A stretch of DNA of 64,000 nt from CAUZWH01 sp965224275 (GTDB lineage Bacteria; Pseudomonadota; Alphaproteobacteria; SHVV01). Made by a program: the position numbers and the translations under genes. Every line of letters begins with the position of its first letter. Within the stretch, counting starts at the first letter, position 1. The notes beneath the pieces are model-generated. The model worked only from the letters and a program-made list of their open reading frames with translations, did no database searches and was not told where the DNA came from. Shown one piece after another: positions 34,750-43,284 of the stretch. The DNA is taken from contig CBDCYR010000016.1 of assembly GCA_965224275.1 (NCBI GenBank), positions 158,036 through 222,035 of the forward strand. Direction: 5' to 3'.

Positions 34750-36220
34750 GGACCCAGGTATCCTTCGAGCCGCCACCCTGCGATGAGTTGACCACGATCG
34801 AGCCTTCCTTGAGGGCCACGCGCGTGAGTCCGCCGGGCAATACCCAGGTGTCTTTTCCCGTGATGGCGAATGGCCGCAGATCGACATGGCGCGGTGCGAC
34901 GCCAGATTTCGTGAGGGTCGGACACACCGATAGCTGAACCATCGGCTGGCTGATGTAATTATCCGGCTCGGCCTTGAGCGCTTTGCGACATGCGGCGAGT
35001 TGCCTCTTCGATGCCAGCGGGCCAACGGTGATACCGTAACCACCGGATTCACCGACCGGCTTGACGACGAGGTCTGCGAGATTGTCGAGCGTATAGGTCA
35101 GCCCATCGGTCTCACGACAAACGTGGGTCTCGACGTTGGGAAGAATCGGATCCTCGTCAAGATAATACCTGATGATCCGCGGCATGTAGGCGTAGGTCGC
35201 TTTGTCGTCGGCGACCCCATTGCCGATTGCGTTGGCGAGAGCGACGTTGCCGCGAGCGTAAGCGCCGATCAACCCACTGACGCCCAATACGCTGGTCGGA
35301 TTGAGCACCTTTGGGTCCATGAAGTCGTCACTGATCCGACGATAGATAACGTCGACCCGAACAGCGCCGCCTGTTGTGCGCATATAGACAACATCGTTTT
35401 CCACGAACAGATCGCGGCCTTCGACAAGGGGCGCGCCGACCTCGCGGGCAAGGAACACGTGCTCGAAATATGCAGAGTTATGAACGCCCGGCGACATCAC
35501 AACGACTTGCGGGTCCAACACTGATTCGGGTGCCATCTCGGCCAACGCTTCGGCCAGGCGCACGCCATAGTCGCCGACTCGGTGAATACGGGTGTCGGCG
35601 AGAAGATCAGGGAATGCGCGCAGCATCATCTGTCGGTTTTCGATGACGTAGGAAACGCCTGAAGGAGTGCGCGCATTGTCTTCGAGGACCAGGAATTTTC
35701 CACCCTCGTCGCGCACGATGTCGGTGCCGCATATGTTTACGAATGAACCGTGGCGGGGCGCGACATCGTGCATCAGGGGCTGGTATTGATCGTTCTCGAG
35801 AATCAGGTCGGCGGGGACCACGCTGTCCTTTAAGACAGACTGGCGGCCATAGATGTCACTGAGAAATAGGTTCAGCGCGGCCACCCGCTGTTTGACGCCA
35901 CTATCAATTTGCCGCCAGTCGTTTTGTGAAAGCACGCGAGGGATGACGTCGAATGGCAAGACCCGGTCGATCACGTCTCGTTCGGTGTAGACCGTGAATG
36001 TAATTCCTAGATTGTAGAGTTCGCGTTGGGCGTCTTTGGCGCGGGCGCGCAAAGTCGCAATATCGACCGATGCCAGACGCTGGCGAATATCGGCGGTGTG
36101 TGACGCGTTGCTGGTGCCGGCATTGCCAAACATCTCGCAGAAATCGCCGTCAGCGTAATAGCCGGTCAAAGCGCCGCCGACCGGTTTGGGTGCGGTTGTT
36201 CTGGGGCGGGAAATGGCCAT
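34742..36220 (-). CDS. Circularly permuted ATP-grasp protein
   Basis: 492 aa. Recognisable blocks are YNLGITFTVYTERDVIDRVLPFDVIPR, LFLSDIYGRQSVLKDSVVPADLI, EGGKFLVLEDNARTPSGVSYVIENRQ, and the late DNLADLVVKPVGESGGYGITVG with a Lys and Gly-rich loop. These match the CP_ATPgrasp_1/2 family, predicted ligases joining carboxylates to amines at the cost of ATP. First gene of the trio with the alpha-E and transglutaminase proteins. The proteasome-like Anbu peptidase that often accompanies the set is not in this window. Confidence 0.9.
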   Translation of the reverse strand: MAISRPRTTAPKPVGGALTGYYADGDFCEMFGNAGTSNASHTADIRQRLASVDIATLRARAKDAQRELYNLGITFTVYTERDVIDRVLPFDVIPRVLSQNDWRQIDSGVKQRVAALNLFLSDIYGRQSVLKDSVVPADLILENDQYQPLMHDVAPRHGSFVNICGTDIVRDEGGKFLVLEDNARTPSGVSYVIENRQMMLRAFPDLLADTRIHRVGDYGVRLAEALAEMAPESVLDPQVVVMSPGVHNSAYFEHVFLAREVGAPLVEGRDLFVENDVVYMRTTGGAVRVDVIYRRISDDFMDPKVLNPTSVLGVSGLIGAYARGNVALANAIGNGVADDKATYAYMPRIIRYYLDEDPILPNVETHVCRETDGLTYTLDNLADLVVKPVGESGGYGITVGPLASKRQLAACRKALKAEPDNYISQPMVQLSVCPTLTKSGVAPRHVDLRPFAITGKDTWVLPGGLTRVALKEGSIVVNSSQGGGSKDTWVLE

Positions 36221-36419
36221 CGAGATCGGTTGTGTTCGGCAGCAACGTCGCCTGACTCTATACTCCTTGCAGGAGCGCCGACATGATCGATTTACCGATC
36301 GTGCGCAGGGTGCTATTCCATCGCGCGGTTTACCCCGGTGTGGTGCGTTGTAGGTTCGACCGTCGTCGCGCTTGGCGTCACAATGATAATTAGCCGAGCG
36401 TTGTAGGGAGTTTCACTGA

Positions 36420-37022
36420 TTGGCAAAACTACGAGCGCGTCCGTTCCTGGAACAACTGCAAACGATCGCGCGCCATCAGTTGATCATTCCCCTGTTGCGC
36501 AGCCCGCATCCACCGGAGCATTCTGCTCGCGGCATCTTGATCGGGTTGATCTGGGGCCTTACGCCGACCGTCGGAATACAGATCATCGGCGTCTCGCTAA
36601 CGTGGTTTATCGCGCGCCGCGCATTCAACTGGAATTTCAACTATCTCGTCGCTCTGGCATGGACCATCGTTACCAACCCGCTGACGTTTCTGCCGCTTTA
36701 TTATGTCTTCTACGTTACCGGCAGATTCATCCTTGGCGATACCTCCGGTGGCCTTTCCGGCTATCAGGCATTTGTTGGAGTCTGGGATCAAACGTTTGAG
36801 CCCGACACGGGTTGGTTCGAGGTCGTCGGGACCTACTTCTCGGTAATCGTGCGCGATTGGGGTTTGCGCCTCCTGGTTGGTTCGATTCCCTACGCTGCGG
36901 TTGCCAGCATCGCGGGCTATTGGTGGGGGCTACGGTTCATCATCCGCTACCGACGTGCCCGTCTTGCGCTACGCCTAAAACGCCACGCAAAGAGGGCTCA
37001 AACGAGCGGTGCCAACGGTTAG
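36420..37022 (+). CDS. DUF2062 membrane protein
   Basis: 200 aa. The TTG start at 36420 is supported by TAGGGAG nine bases upstream. The DUF2062 pattern is clear: SPHPPEHSARGILIGLIWGLTPTVGIQ, a membrane hairpin, then TNPLTFLPLYYVFYVTGRFILG, and a third/fourth segment near the end, followed by a basic tail (RYRRARLALRLKRHAKR). The family is widespread in inner membranes; its role is unknown. Confidence 0.85.
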   Translation: MAKLRARPFLEQLQTIARHQLIIPLLRSPHPPEHSARGILIGLIWGLTPTVGIQIIGVSLTWFIARRAFNWNFNYLVALAWTIVTNPLTFLPLYYVFYVTGRFILGDTSGGLSGYQAFVGVWDQTFEPDTGWFEVVGTYFSVIVRDWGLRLLVGSIPYAAVASIAGYWWGLRFIIRYRRARLALRLKRHAKRAQTSGANG

Positions 37023-37107
37023 CGGCTGGTTTCGTGACCTTGCGTTTCAGCGCATGGCGGCCTAGCGTTGCCGTTAATCTGCGCCCCAGACGCATGCGGC
37101 TGAGGCG

Positions 37108-37398
37108 TAGTGGGTGGAATCCAACATATGGTACCCATACGATCGCGTATCCCGGTAGCTCGGCAGGAGGAAGCCCGCAGGCGATGCCCCAAGGGACTGT
37201 TGGGCATCGTCGAGGGGTTTCGACGCACCGGGGGGCCGGGATAGGCGACCCACAGGGCGGCTTGCCGAGCTCACCGGCCGCGTTACGCAAAGCTTCCGAT
37301 GCCCAACGGTCCCATGGGGCATCGCCACGCTTCGCGCGCCTAACCGGCGAACTCGGCAAGCCGTCGTATGGGTACCAAATGTTGGATTCCACCCACTA
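37108..37398 (-). repeat. Structured MITE-like repeat, copy B
   Basis: 291 bp, inverted relative to copy A and, by eye, close to 90% identical to it. Terminal inverted repeats of 35 bp begin TAGTGGGTGGAATCCAACAT and differ at one site. The two internal arms are retained, although several paired bases differ from copy A. It sits between the DUF2062 gene and an amidohydrolase gene, ending 40 bp before the latter's start, so it could affect its transcription. Confidence 0.85.
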
Positions 37399-37437
37399 GG
37401 ATCGGTGGGCGCCGACAAACCGCTTAGGGAGAGAGTT

Positions 37438-38805
37438 ATGGCTAAACATTTCCGCTGCGGACACCTTTATAGCGGTCTGATCGAAGACGCCAAGGCTGAG
37501 CAAACGTTCGTCGTTGACGAGCGTATGATTACGTTTGTTGGGCCCACCAGCGATGCGCCGACTCCAGCCGAGGGCGATGAGGTGGCTGATCACAGCCAAT
37601 ACTTCGTGTTGCCCGGTTTGGTCGATCTTCACACCCATCTCACCTACGGCAATGCCATGTGTGAGGAGGACATCGACTTCTACGCGAGCACGGAGTTTCG
37701 CGCCCTACGCGGACTCATCGGGGCGCAGCGAATGCTGGCAGCTGGCTACACCTCGATCGGCGATCCCGGCGGATCGAACTACGTGGCCGTTTCGATTCGC
37801 GATGCCATCAATGCCGGGATTTTCGTCGGGCCCAGGATCAATTGTTCCTCCCAATACATCACCAGCCACCAAGGTCTCACCGACTATTTTCCGGTCTACT
37901 CGGTTGGCAATCCGGTGACCGGTATCGGCAAGGTGGTGACCGATATGGACCAAGCCATCGAAGTCATCCGCATGCAAATCAAAGACGGCGTCGATTTCGT
38001 CAAGTTCGCGATGGATGGACGCCATCTCAGCCGCGACGGCGAACTGCTGGCCTCGTTCACCGAGGACGAGACCAAGCGGATGGTCGACGAGTGTCATCGG
38101 TTGGGTAAGAAAACCGCCATGCACGCACGTGGCCGCGAGGGCACCTTATTGTCGGCACGCGCTGGGGCGGATTTGATTTTCCACGCCTCGTGGGCCGACG
38201 ACGAATGTATCGAGACCATGTTGGACAATGGCTGTGCGATCTGCCCGACGCTGCTGGTTCCTTATCACAATCAAATTTTCACGCAGCCGACCGACCCGAT
38301 GTACCACAAGGTGCGGCCCGACCTCGGGTCGCGCGAGTGGCACGCCGCCATGAGCGTCTTGCCGCGCGCGTATCGGGCCGGGATTCCGTTCATGACCGGA
38401 ACCGATACCGGATTTGCCATCACGCCTTATGGCGAATGGAACGCTCGAGAGATCGAATTGTTTGTCGACCTGTTGGGTTTCTCTCCCCAAGAGGCGCTGA
38501 ACGCGGCAACCGCCGTAAGCGGCTCGTTCCTTGGTGGTGGCGACAAGATCGGCAAGATCGAGGTTGGCTGCAACGCCGATTTCCTGGTGTTCGACGGCAA
38601 CCCGTTGACCAATGTGTCGCTGCTCCTGGAGAAGCAGAGGATCCAACACGTCTATCTCGGCGGTGGAGCCATCGAACTCGACCTGCCGCCTATCGAGTCG
38701 AAAGGGGTGAGCGATTTCTCCTACAAGATGTGGCACGACATGTACACGCAAGGCCGCGTCAAGGAGCTTGGCACGGCGATCCGGCATATCCAGGCCGCCG
38801 AGTGA
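37438..38805 (+). CDS. Metal-dependent amidohydrolase family protein
   Basis: 455 aa from the ATG at 37438 (TAGGGAGAGAG just upstream). Metal-ligand motifs: GLVDLHTHLTYGN (HxH), VKFAMDG (Lys position), AMHARGREG (His), ADLIFHASWAD (His) and MTGTDTGFAITPYGEW (Asp). The N-terminal beta sandwich includes a CGHLYSG segment. It is related to but clearly distinct from the amidohydrolase at 23.6 kb. Substrate unknown. The haem-oxygenase-fold gene follows after 15 bp, so the two probably work together. Confidence 0.85.
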   Translation: MAKHFRCGHLYSGLIEDAKAEQTFVVDERMITFVGPTSDAPTPAEGDEVADHSQYFVLPGLVDLHTHLTYGNAMCEEDIDFYASTEFRALRGLIGAQRMLAAGYTSIGDPGGSNYVAVSIRDAINAGIFVGPRINCSSQYITSHQGLTDYFPVYSVGNPVTGIGKVVTDMDQAIEVIRMQIKDGVDFVKFAMDGRHLSRDGELLASFTEDETKRMVDECHRLGKKTAMHARGREGTLLSARAGADLIFHASWADDECIETMLDNGCAICPTLLVPYHNQIFTQPTDPMYHKVRPDLGSREWHAAMSVLPRAYRAGIPFMTGTDTGFAITPYGEWNAREIELFVDLLGFSPQEALNAATAVSGSFLGGGDKIGKIEVGCNADFLVFDGNPLTNVSLLLEKQRIQHVYLGGGAIELDLPPIESKGVSDFSYKMWHDMYTQGRVKELGTAIRHIQAAE

Positions 38806-38820
38806 ATTTGAGATACTGAT

Positions 38821-39519
38821 ATGGCTCTGAGCGTTGACGACGTCCTCGGCCGCATTGCCGAAATGCACCAGGAGCGACCGCTCTATTCCCAGCCGCTATG
38901 GCGCGATCTTGTCGATGGCAACCTTTCAAAAGCACAACTGAAGGAATTTGCTTTTCACTACAGCATCGTGCCGCTTCCGAACCATAACTATCACGGCCGT
39001 CTCTATCTGAATTGCCCGGATTATCGGTGGCGTATCTTGATTGCCGAGGTCTGTTACGAGGAGGGCACCGGCCGTTTGTTCGCCGGCGGCAAGCCCCACT
39101 GCGAGCTTTATCTAGACTTTGGAACGGCTGTCGGTTGGCGCGAAGACGAGCTCTGGAACGCCGAATACATGCCGCGCGCCTTGGCGTGGAAGGCGTATTT
39201 TGAACGCGTGCTGGAGACTAGTTTCCTTGACGGTGCGACCGCGCATATGTTGAGCGGCGAAGCCATGATACCGGGCACCTTCGGCCGCATCGCCGACAAG
39301 ATGCAGGAGAAATTTGGCTTTACCGAGGCGCAGGTCGCGTTCTGGCGGGTCCACGATGTTGCCGATGGCGACCACTCCGATATCGGCAAGCGACTGCTCG
39401 AAGAGTTCGCTCCAAGCCAGGCCGACCGCGAGCGCGTTCTCAAAGTCGTGGATGCCTACAAAGATGTCGTCTTCTTCATGTATGACGAAATCTATAAACG
39501 GGTGCAGGCCGCCGCTTAG
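38821..39519 (+). CDS. Haem-oxygenase-fold (TenA/PqqC/CADD-like) iron-dependent enzyme
   Basis: 232 aa, all-helical. Key stretches are LYSQPLWRDLVDGNLSKAQLKEFAFHYSIVPLPNHNYHGRLYLN, EVCYEEGTGRLFAGGKPHCELYLDF and FWRVHDVADGDHSDIGKRLLEEF. The Glu-Glu, His and HDxxDGDH residues fall where haem-oxygenase-like diiron oxidases and PqqC-like proteins place metal or cofactor ligands. It probably oxidises a small molecule released by the preceding amidohydrolase; that link is inference. TenA thiaminase is less likely because the active-site Cys pattern is absent. Confidence 0.75.
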   Translation: MALSVDDVLGRIAEMHQERPLYSQPLWRDLVDGNLSKAQLKEFAFHYSIVPLPNHNYHGRLYLNCPDYRWRILIAEVCYEEGTGRLFAGGKPHCELYLDFGTAVGWREDELWNAEYMPRALAWKAYFERVLETSFLDGATAHMLSGEAMIPGTFGRIADKMQEKFGFTEAQVAFWRVHDVADGDHSDIGKRLLEEFAPSQADRERVLKVVDAYKDVVFFMYDEIYKRVQAAA

Positions 39520-39546
39520 CGTTCGCTTCCATCCACTAGATCGAAT

Positions 39547-40785
39547 TCACACCGTCGGCAGCAAGGGATCCAGTCCCAGCATCGTGCCGCCGTAGATCTG
39601 CCCGGTCACGTCCCAAACCAGTGAAATGTGGTGCCCGATCGCGTGCACGTCGCGGAAATAGCGCTGCATCGGGTTGCGCGTATACAGGCCGGCGGCACCG
39701 GTGACTTGGGCGCAGAGGTCGGTGCCTTGTTGGAATAGTTTTGCCGCAAAGGCGCCGTCGCGGCGATAGCGCACGCGATCTTCCATCGACCATGTCGCGG
39801 TGTCGGCTGCGATCGCCATCGCCTCGTCGCAATTATTCTTGAGCAGCATACGGGCGGTGTCGACGCAGGCGCTGGCCTCGGTAAGTTTGATCTGCACCGG
39901 GCTGAGCTTGGCAGCGTCCGTTGCCAGATAGGTTGTGACGCGTGTCTTGGTCGCTGCGAAACTGTCTTCGACCGCGGCTTGCGCGGCACCGAGCCCAGGC
40001 GCAGCGGCGACGTGCGGGAACAGAGCGAAGGCCGGTAGTTGATAGAGCGGGCTCGGATTGGTCGCGCTCCCTGGCGAGGGACCGCCGCGGAATTCCGTGA
40101 GTAGCGTGCCGCGATGTTCGGGAATCTCGACATCGTCGACGATCAGATCCTTGCTGCCGGTACCGATCAGGCCTGACGCGTACCATGTGTCCTTGGTCGT
40201 GTATTCGGATTTGTGGAGTAGCAGCTGGATATACTCGGGCGCTTTATCAGGATCGCTCTCGTCATGCAGCAGCGCGCCGATCGTTGCCCATTCCGAAATA
40301 TCGACGCCGCTTGCAAAGGGCCATGGGAAGTTTCCGCGCACGCGCCAGCCATCGGCCACTTTCGTCACCCGTCCGGCCGGGAAGATGTAGGCTGAGCACA
40401 CCAAGGTGCTGGTGTCCTTGCCCCAGATGTCCTGTTGCGCCGCTTCAGGCAGCATGCCGATCTGCCATAGGCGGCTCGAAAAATTTCCTAGGATCCACGC
40501 GCTCGACGCACACCCGCGGCCGATCTCGGAACACACATCGACGATGAGTCCGAAATCCATCTCGTGGCCGCCCCAGCGCTTTGGCTGCAATATGCGCCAC
40601 AGCCCGGTGTCGTGAAAATCCTGGATCGTCTCATCGAGGATGAGACGTTGCGCCTCCGCCTGGGGCGCACGCTCGCGCAAGGACGGGACCAGTTCACGCG
40701 CACGCTGGATCAGATCCTGTCGCGAAATCGTATCGCTGGTCTTTGTCGCAAAGGGAGTGGCTTGGGTCGGGTTCATATCGGACAA
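39547..40785 (-). CDS. Acyl-CoA-dehydrogenase-fold flavin monooxygenase (HsaA/HpaB-C2-like)
   Basis: 412 aa with the helix-strand-helix ACAD layout. The N-terminal helices have LVPSLRERAPQAEAQRLILDETIQDFHDTGLWRILQPKRWGGHEMDFG, followed by VDVCSEIGRGCASSAWILGNFSSRLW and the beta domain DGWRVRGNFPWPFASGVDISEWATIGALL. The pattern fits flavin-dependent aromatic hydroxylase oxygenase components that take reduced flavin from a partner reductase (HsaA, HpaB-C2) rather than true acyl-CoA dehydrogenases; no reductase is adjacent. It converges on the haem-oxygenase-fold gene. Confidence 0.8.
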   Translation of the reverse strand: MSDMNPTQATPFATKTSDTISRQDLIQRARELVPSLRERAPQAEAQRLILDETIQDFHDTGLWRILQPKRWGGHEMDFGLIVDVCSEIGRGCASSAWILGNFSSRLWQIGMLPEAAQQDIWGKDTSTLVCSAYIFPAGRVTKVADGWRVRGNFPWPFASGVDISEWATIGALLHDESDPDKAPEYIQLLLHKSEYTTKDTWYASGLIGTGSKDLIVDDVEIPEHRGTLLTEFRGGPSPGSATNPSPLYQLPAFALFPHVAAAPGLGAAQAAVEDSFAATKTRVTTYLATDAAKLSPVQIKLTEASACVDTARMLLKNNCDEAMAIAADTATWSMEDRVRYRRDGAFAAKLFQQGTDLCAQVTGAAGLYTRNPMQRYFRDVHAIGHHISLVWDVTGQIYGGTMLGLDPLLPTV

Positions 40786-40943
40786 CTCGAAGAATTGGCG
40801 GGCGTTGTCGTCACTCGTAGCACGCGCGTAAGCCGGCGATAAAGTGGAGAACGGTTGCCGCTCAGGATTCCCGCTCTTATGTTGGTAGCTTGAATTGGCA
40901 GCGCTCTGGCGCTTGGCGCAGCAGTTGCGCCGAGGATGGGAAA

Positions 40944-41345
40944 ATGTCGCTACACGGTTTCAACCACTTTACGATTCGCGCGCAAGACGTCGACGAAACC
41001 ATAGCATTCTACGTCGATGTTCTCGGTATGCGGGTGGGCTCGCGTCCCTCTTTTGAAAATCCCGGCTTTTGGATTTACTGCGGCGTGACGCCGGTTATCC
41101 ATCTGTTCGACGGCAAGCACCAAGATGTTTATGTCGGCAATGTCGAGCAAACAACGCGCGGTTCGGGATCAGTTGACCACATTGCGTTCTCCGGGGACGA
41201 CTACGAGGCTATGCGCCAGCACCTCGAAGCGATAGGCGTCGACTACAAAGTCTTGAAATTGCCGGAGCTCGATGTCGACCAACTGTTCGTCGAAGATCCC
41301 AACGGACTGATGGTCGAGATGCAGTTTCCAAGAGAAGCTGCCTAG
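40944..41345 (+). CDS. Single-domain VOC (glyoxalase/extradiol-like) protein
   Basis: 133 aa from the ATG at 40944 with GAGGATGGGA upstream. VOC elements: LHGFNHFTIRAQDVDETIAFYVDVLGMRV, VTPVIHLFDG, GSVDHIAFSGDDYEAMRQHLEAIGV and VEDPNGLMVEMQF. His8, His in SVDHIAF and the terminal Glu (MVEMQF) form the likely metal site. The last codons (REAA and stop) lie inside the first unit of a 36-bp tandem repeat, so the end of the gene seeded or received the array. Confidence 0.82.
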   Translation: MSLHGFNHFTIRAQDVDETIAFYVDVLGMRVGSRPSFENPGFWIYCGVTPVIHLFDGKHQDVYVGNVEQTTRGSGSVDHIAFSGDDYEAMRQHLEAIGVDYKVLKLPELDVDQLFVEDPNGLMVEMQFPREAA

Positions 41346-41583
41346 GGCAGCGGCGATATAACAACAAGAGAAGCTGCCTAGGGCAGCGGCGATATAACAA
41401 TAAGAGAAGCTGCCTAGGGCAGCGGCGATATAACAATAAGAGAAGCTGCCTAGGGCAGCGGCGATATAGCAATAAGAGAAGCTGCCTAGCCCAGCGGCGA
41501 TATAGCAATAAGAGAAGCTGCCTAGGGCAGCGGCGATATAGCAATAAGAGAAGCTGCCTAGCCCAGCGGCGAAATAGGGGCTG
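41332..41583 (+). repeat. Seven tandem copies of a 36-bp repeat
   Basis: The unit reads GAGAAGCTGCCTAGGGCAGC followed by GGCGATATAACAATAA and recurs at 41332, 41368, 41404, 41440, 41476, 41512 and 41548. Most units contain GCTGCC-TAG-GGCAGC, a perfect 6-bp inverted repeat. In the fifth and seventh units GGG is changed to CCC, weakening the hairpin. There are no spacers, so it is not a CRISPR array. Because 36 is a multiple of three, apparent 12-residue-repeat open frames appear on the minus strand; they are not genes. Confidence 0.92.
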
Positions 41584-41612
41584 CAATTTGGACGTGGGAT
41601 AAGGGACGCGTG

Positions 41613-41951
41613 ATGAGTGATAATTCCGATAGTCAGCGCCGGCAGAAAGCATTTCTGTTCGAGGTCGAGCAGGCGATCCGCGCCGCGAACAATGAAATCA
41701 TTCACGAAAAGATGCCGCAGATCAGCCGGGAGGATGTCTATCACCTCGCCGTCACCGTGGCGAAATTGCCCGCCAGCTATCTCGAAACCGCCTTCGAGCT
41801 CAATCACATGGACGGCGAGTCTCCAAACGCGGAACTTGTGGCGCGTCTGCGGCAGCAACGTGAGACCTTCGAGGAAGCCCGCTCGGCATTTCTCGCACTC
41901 CAGCGCGCCATCGAGGTCGGTTATGTTGACGTGGAGAAAATCAAAGCCTAG
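41613..41951 (+). CDS. Small hypothetical helical protein
   Basis: 112 aa from the ATG at 41613 (AAGGGA ten bases upstream); a GTG one codon earlier is possible. Mostly helical and acidic: FLFEVEQAIRAANNEIIHEKMPQISREDVYHLAVTVAKLPASYLETAFEL, then a Gln/Arg-rich coiled stretch RLRQQRETFEEARSAFLALQRAIEVGYVDVEKIKA. No family recognised. The next small membrane gene follows after 17 bp. Confidence 0.65.
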   Translation: MSDNSDSQRRQKAFLFEVEQAIRAANNEIIHEKMPQISREDVYHLAVTVAKLPASYLETAFELNHMDGESPNAELVARLRQQRETFEEARSAFLALQRAIEVGYVDVEKIKA

Positions 41952-41968
41952 CTAGCGGGCCGCCGACG

Positions 41969-42274
41969 ATGATTATCATTTTTTACGTCTGCATGATGGT
42001 GGTCGGGGCGGTGGTGTTGATTTACGCCATTGTCACTTCGGCGCCGATCATCACCGAACGTGCCACCAGTGCATGGGATTGGTGGCGGACGCTGCCGGTT
42101 CATGAGCTGCTGATCTTGCCACTAAGCGAGGCACTCAAAACCCCGATCCCCGACTATTCAGCGCTGTGGGATCCCTGGGGTGCCGCGCTCGGCGGCGTTC
42201 TCGTGGTTGTCTTTCTTTGGGCCTTCGTCCGCTACGTACCGCGCTGGATCACCGGCAATATCGGCGGTAAGTGA
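41969..42274 (+). CDS. Small hypothetical membrane protein
   Basis: 101 aa with two membrane segments: residues 1-24 (IIIFYVCMMVVGAVVLIYAIV) and about 70-90 (GAALGGVLVVVFLWAFVRYV), joined by a Trp-rich loop. Family unknown. It is the probable operon partner of the preceding small protein. Confidence 0.65.
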   Translation: MIIIFYVCMMVVGAVVLIYAIVTSAPIITERATSAWDWWRTLPVHELLILPLSEALKTPIPDYSALWDPWGAALGGVLVVVFLWAFVRYVPRWITGNIGGK

Positions 42275-42343
42275 TCGCGCGTTCAGATTACGGGGCTTGG
42301 CCGGGCACAACCACCTGAGTCTATCCGTCTCGAAGTGCTTGTG

Positions 42344-42358
42344 GATTTCATCCACTAG
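42344..42358. repeat. Isolated terminal tip of the MITE-like repeat
   Basis: GATTTCATCCACTAG is the exact complement of the left terminus of copy A (33513-33527), with no internal part beside it. With the three bases before it, it also forms a small palindrome GTGGAT-TTC-ATCCAC. It overlaps the stop codon of the patatin-like gene. A shorter tip, TTCCATCCACTAG, lies at 39527-39539. Both look like remnants or footprints of the element. Confidence 0.5.
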
Positions 42359-43284
42359 CTGAGAATGTCGATGGCCTCGCGGATGTTGGGCAGCGCCCGT
42401 TCGACAGCAGCTTCGCCTTCCTCGATTTCCTCGTCAGCGCGGTCGAACTCCAGCAAACCAATATGCCCCAGCCGCGGTGTTATGCTGACATCAGGGGGAT
42501 CGCCGGCGAGCCGACTGCGGCCGAGACGGTCCTGAATAATGTTGAGTGACTGAACCATCACGTTGAATACGCTGGGGGTCTGGTCGCTGCCGCGAAACAG
42601 TTGTCCGAGCAACGATCGCCGCACACGCGCGCCGGTATTGCCGATATCAGCGAACGGATCATCGGTGAGGAAGTCATCGTTTGTTTGCGGCTCGGTACTG
42701 CCGCCATTTTTCTGTCGCCGGTGCTTGCCGATGATGTCGGCGTTGAGATTCACCGCGATCACCATTTGCGCGCCGAGGGCGCGACAGACCGAAACCGGAA
42801 TCGGATTGACGAGTGCGCCATCGACCAGCCACACACCCTCGACCCGGTGGGGTCTAAATAAGCCGGGAAGCGCGAACGAGGCCCTGAGTGCGTCGACCAG
42901 CCGGCCCGTCGTGAGCCAGGTCTCGTGACCGGTTCTAAGGTCGGCCGCAACCGCCGCGAACGGCGTCGTGAGCTCTTCGACCAAGCGGTCGCCCAGGCTT
43001 TCTTCGAGCAGCGCTACCAGGCGATCGCCGCCGATCAAGCCGCCGCCCGACACCCTGAAGTCGAGAAAACGAAAGACATTGAGTTTGTTGAGACTGCGTG
43101 CCCATTTGTCCAACGTGTCGAGCTGGCCGGCAAGATGGACGCCGCCGACCAGGGCGCCAATCGAGGTGCCACAGATAATATCGAGATTGATGTCGGCGCT
43201 GGCGAGCGCACGCACGACACCGATATGGGCCCAACCGCGCCCCGCGCCGCTGCCCAGTGCCAACCCGATTTTGATCTGGGTCAT
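42355..43284 (-). CDS. Patatin-like phospholipase (RssA-type)
   Basis: 309 aa. The oxyanion loop GLALGSGAGRGWAHIGV (residues ~7-23), nucleophile elbow GTSIGAL (Ser ~41) and catalytic Asp in DGALVNPIPV (~154) form the Ser-Asp dyad of bacterial patatins. A roughly 100-residue C-terminal part beyond the core has acidic and Ser-rich stretches. It probably hydrolyses lipids at the inner membrane. Confidence 0.87.
   Translation of the reverse strand: MTQIKIGLALGSGAGRGWAHIGVVRALASADINLDIICGTSIGALVGGVHLAGQLDTLDKWARSLNKLNVFRFLDFRVSGGGLIGGDRLVALLEESLGDRLVEELTTPFAAVAADLRTGHETWLTTGRLVDALRASFALPGLFRPHRVEGVWLVDGALVNPIPVSVCRALGAQMVIAVNLNADIIGKHRRQKNGGSTEPQTNDDFLTDDPFADIGNTGARVRRSLLGQLFRGSDQTPSVFNVMVQSLNIIQDRLGRSRLAGDPPDVSITPRLGHIGLLEFDRADEEIEEGEAAVERALPNIREAIDILS

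Noticed and set aside
41332..41583. CRISPR array, because the repeat unit is 36 bp
   Set aside because: The units are directly adjacent with no variable spacers, and no cas gene is nearby.
41169..41858. Minus-strand protein with 12-residue repeats
   Set aside because: It is the translation of the 36-bp tandem DNA repeat plus antisense of two genes; there is no start signal or family.
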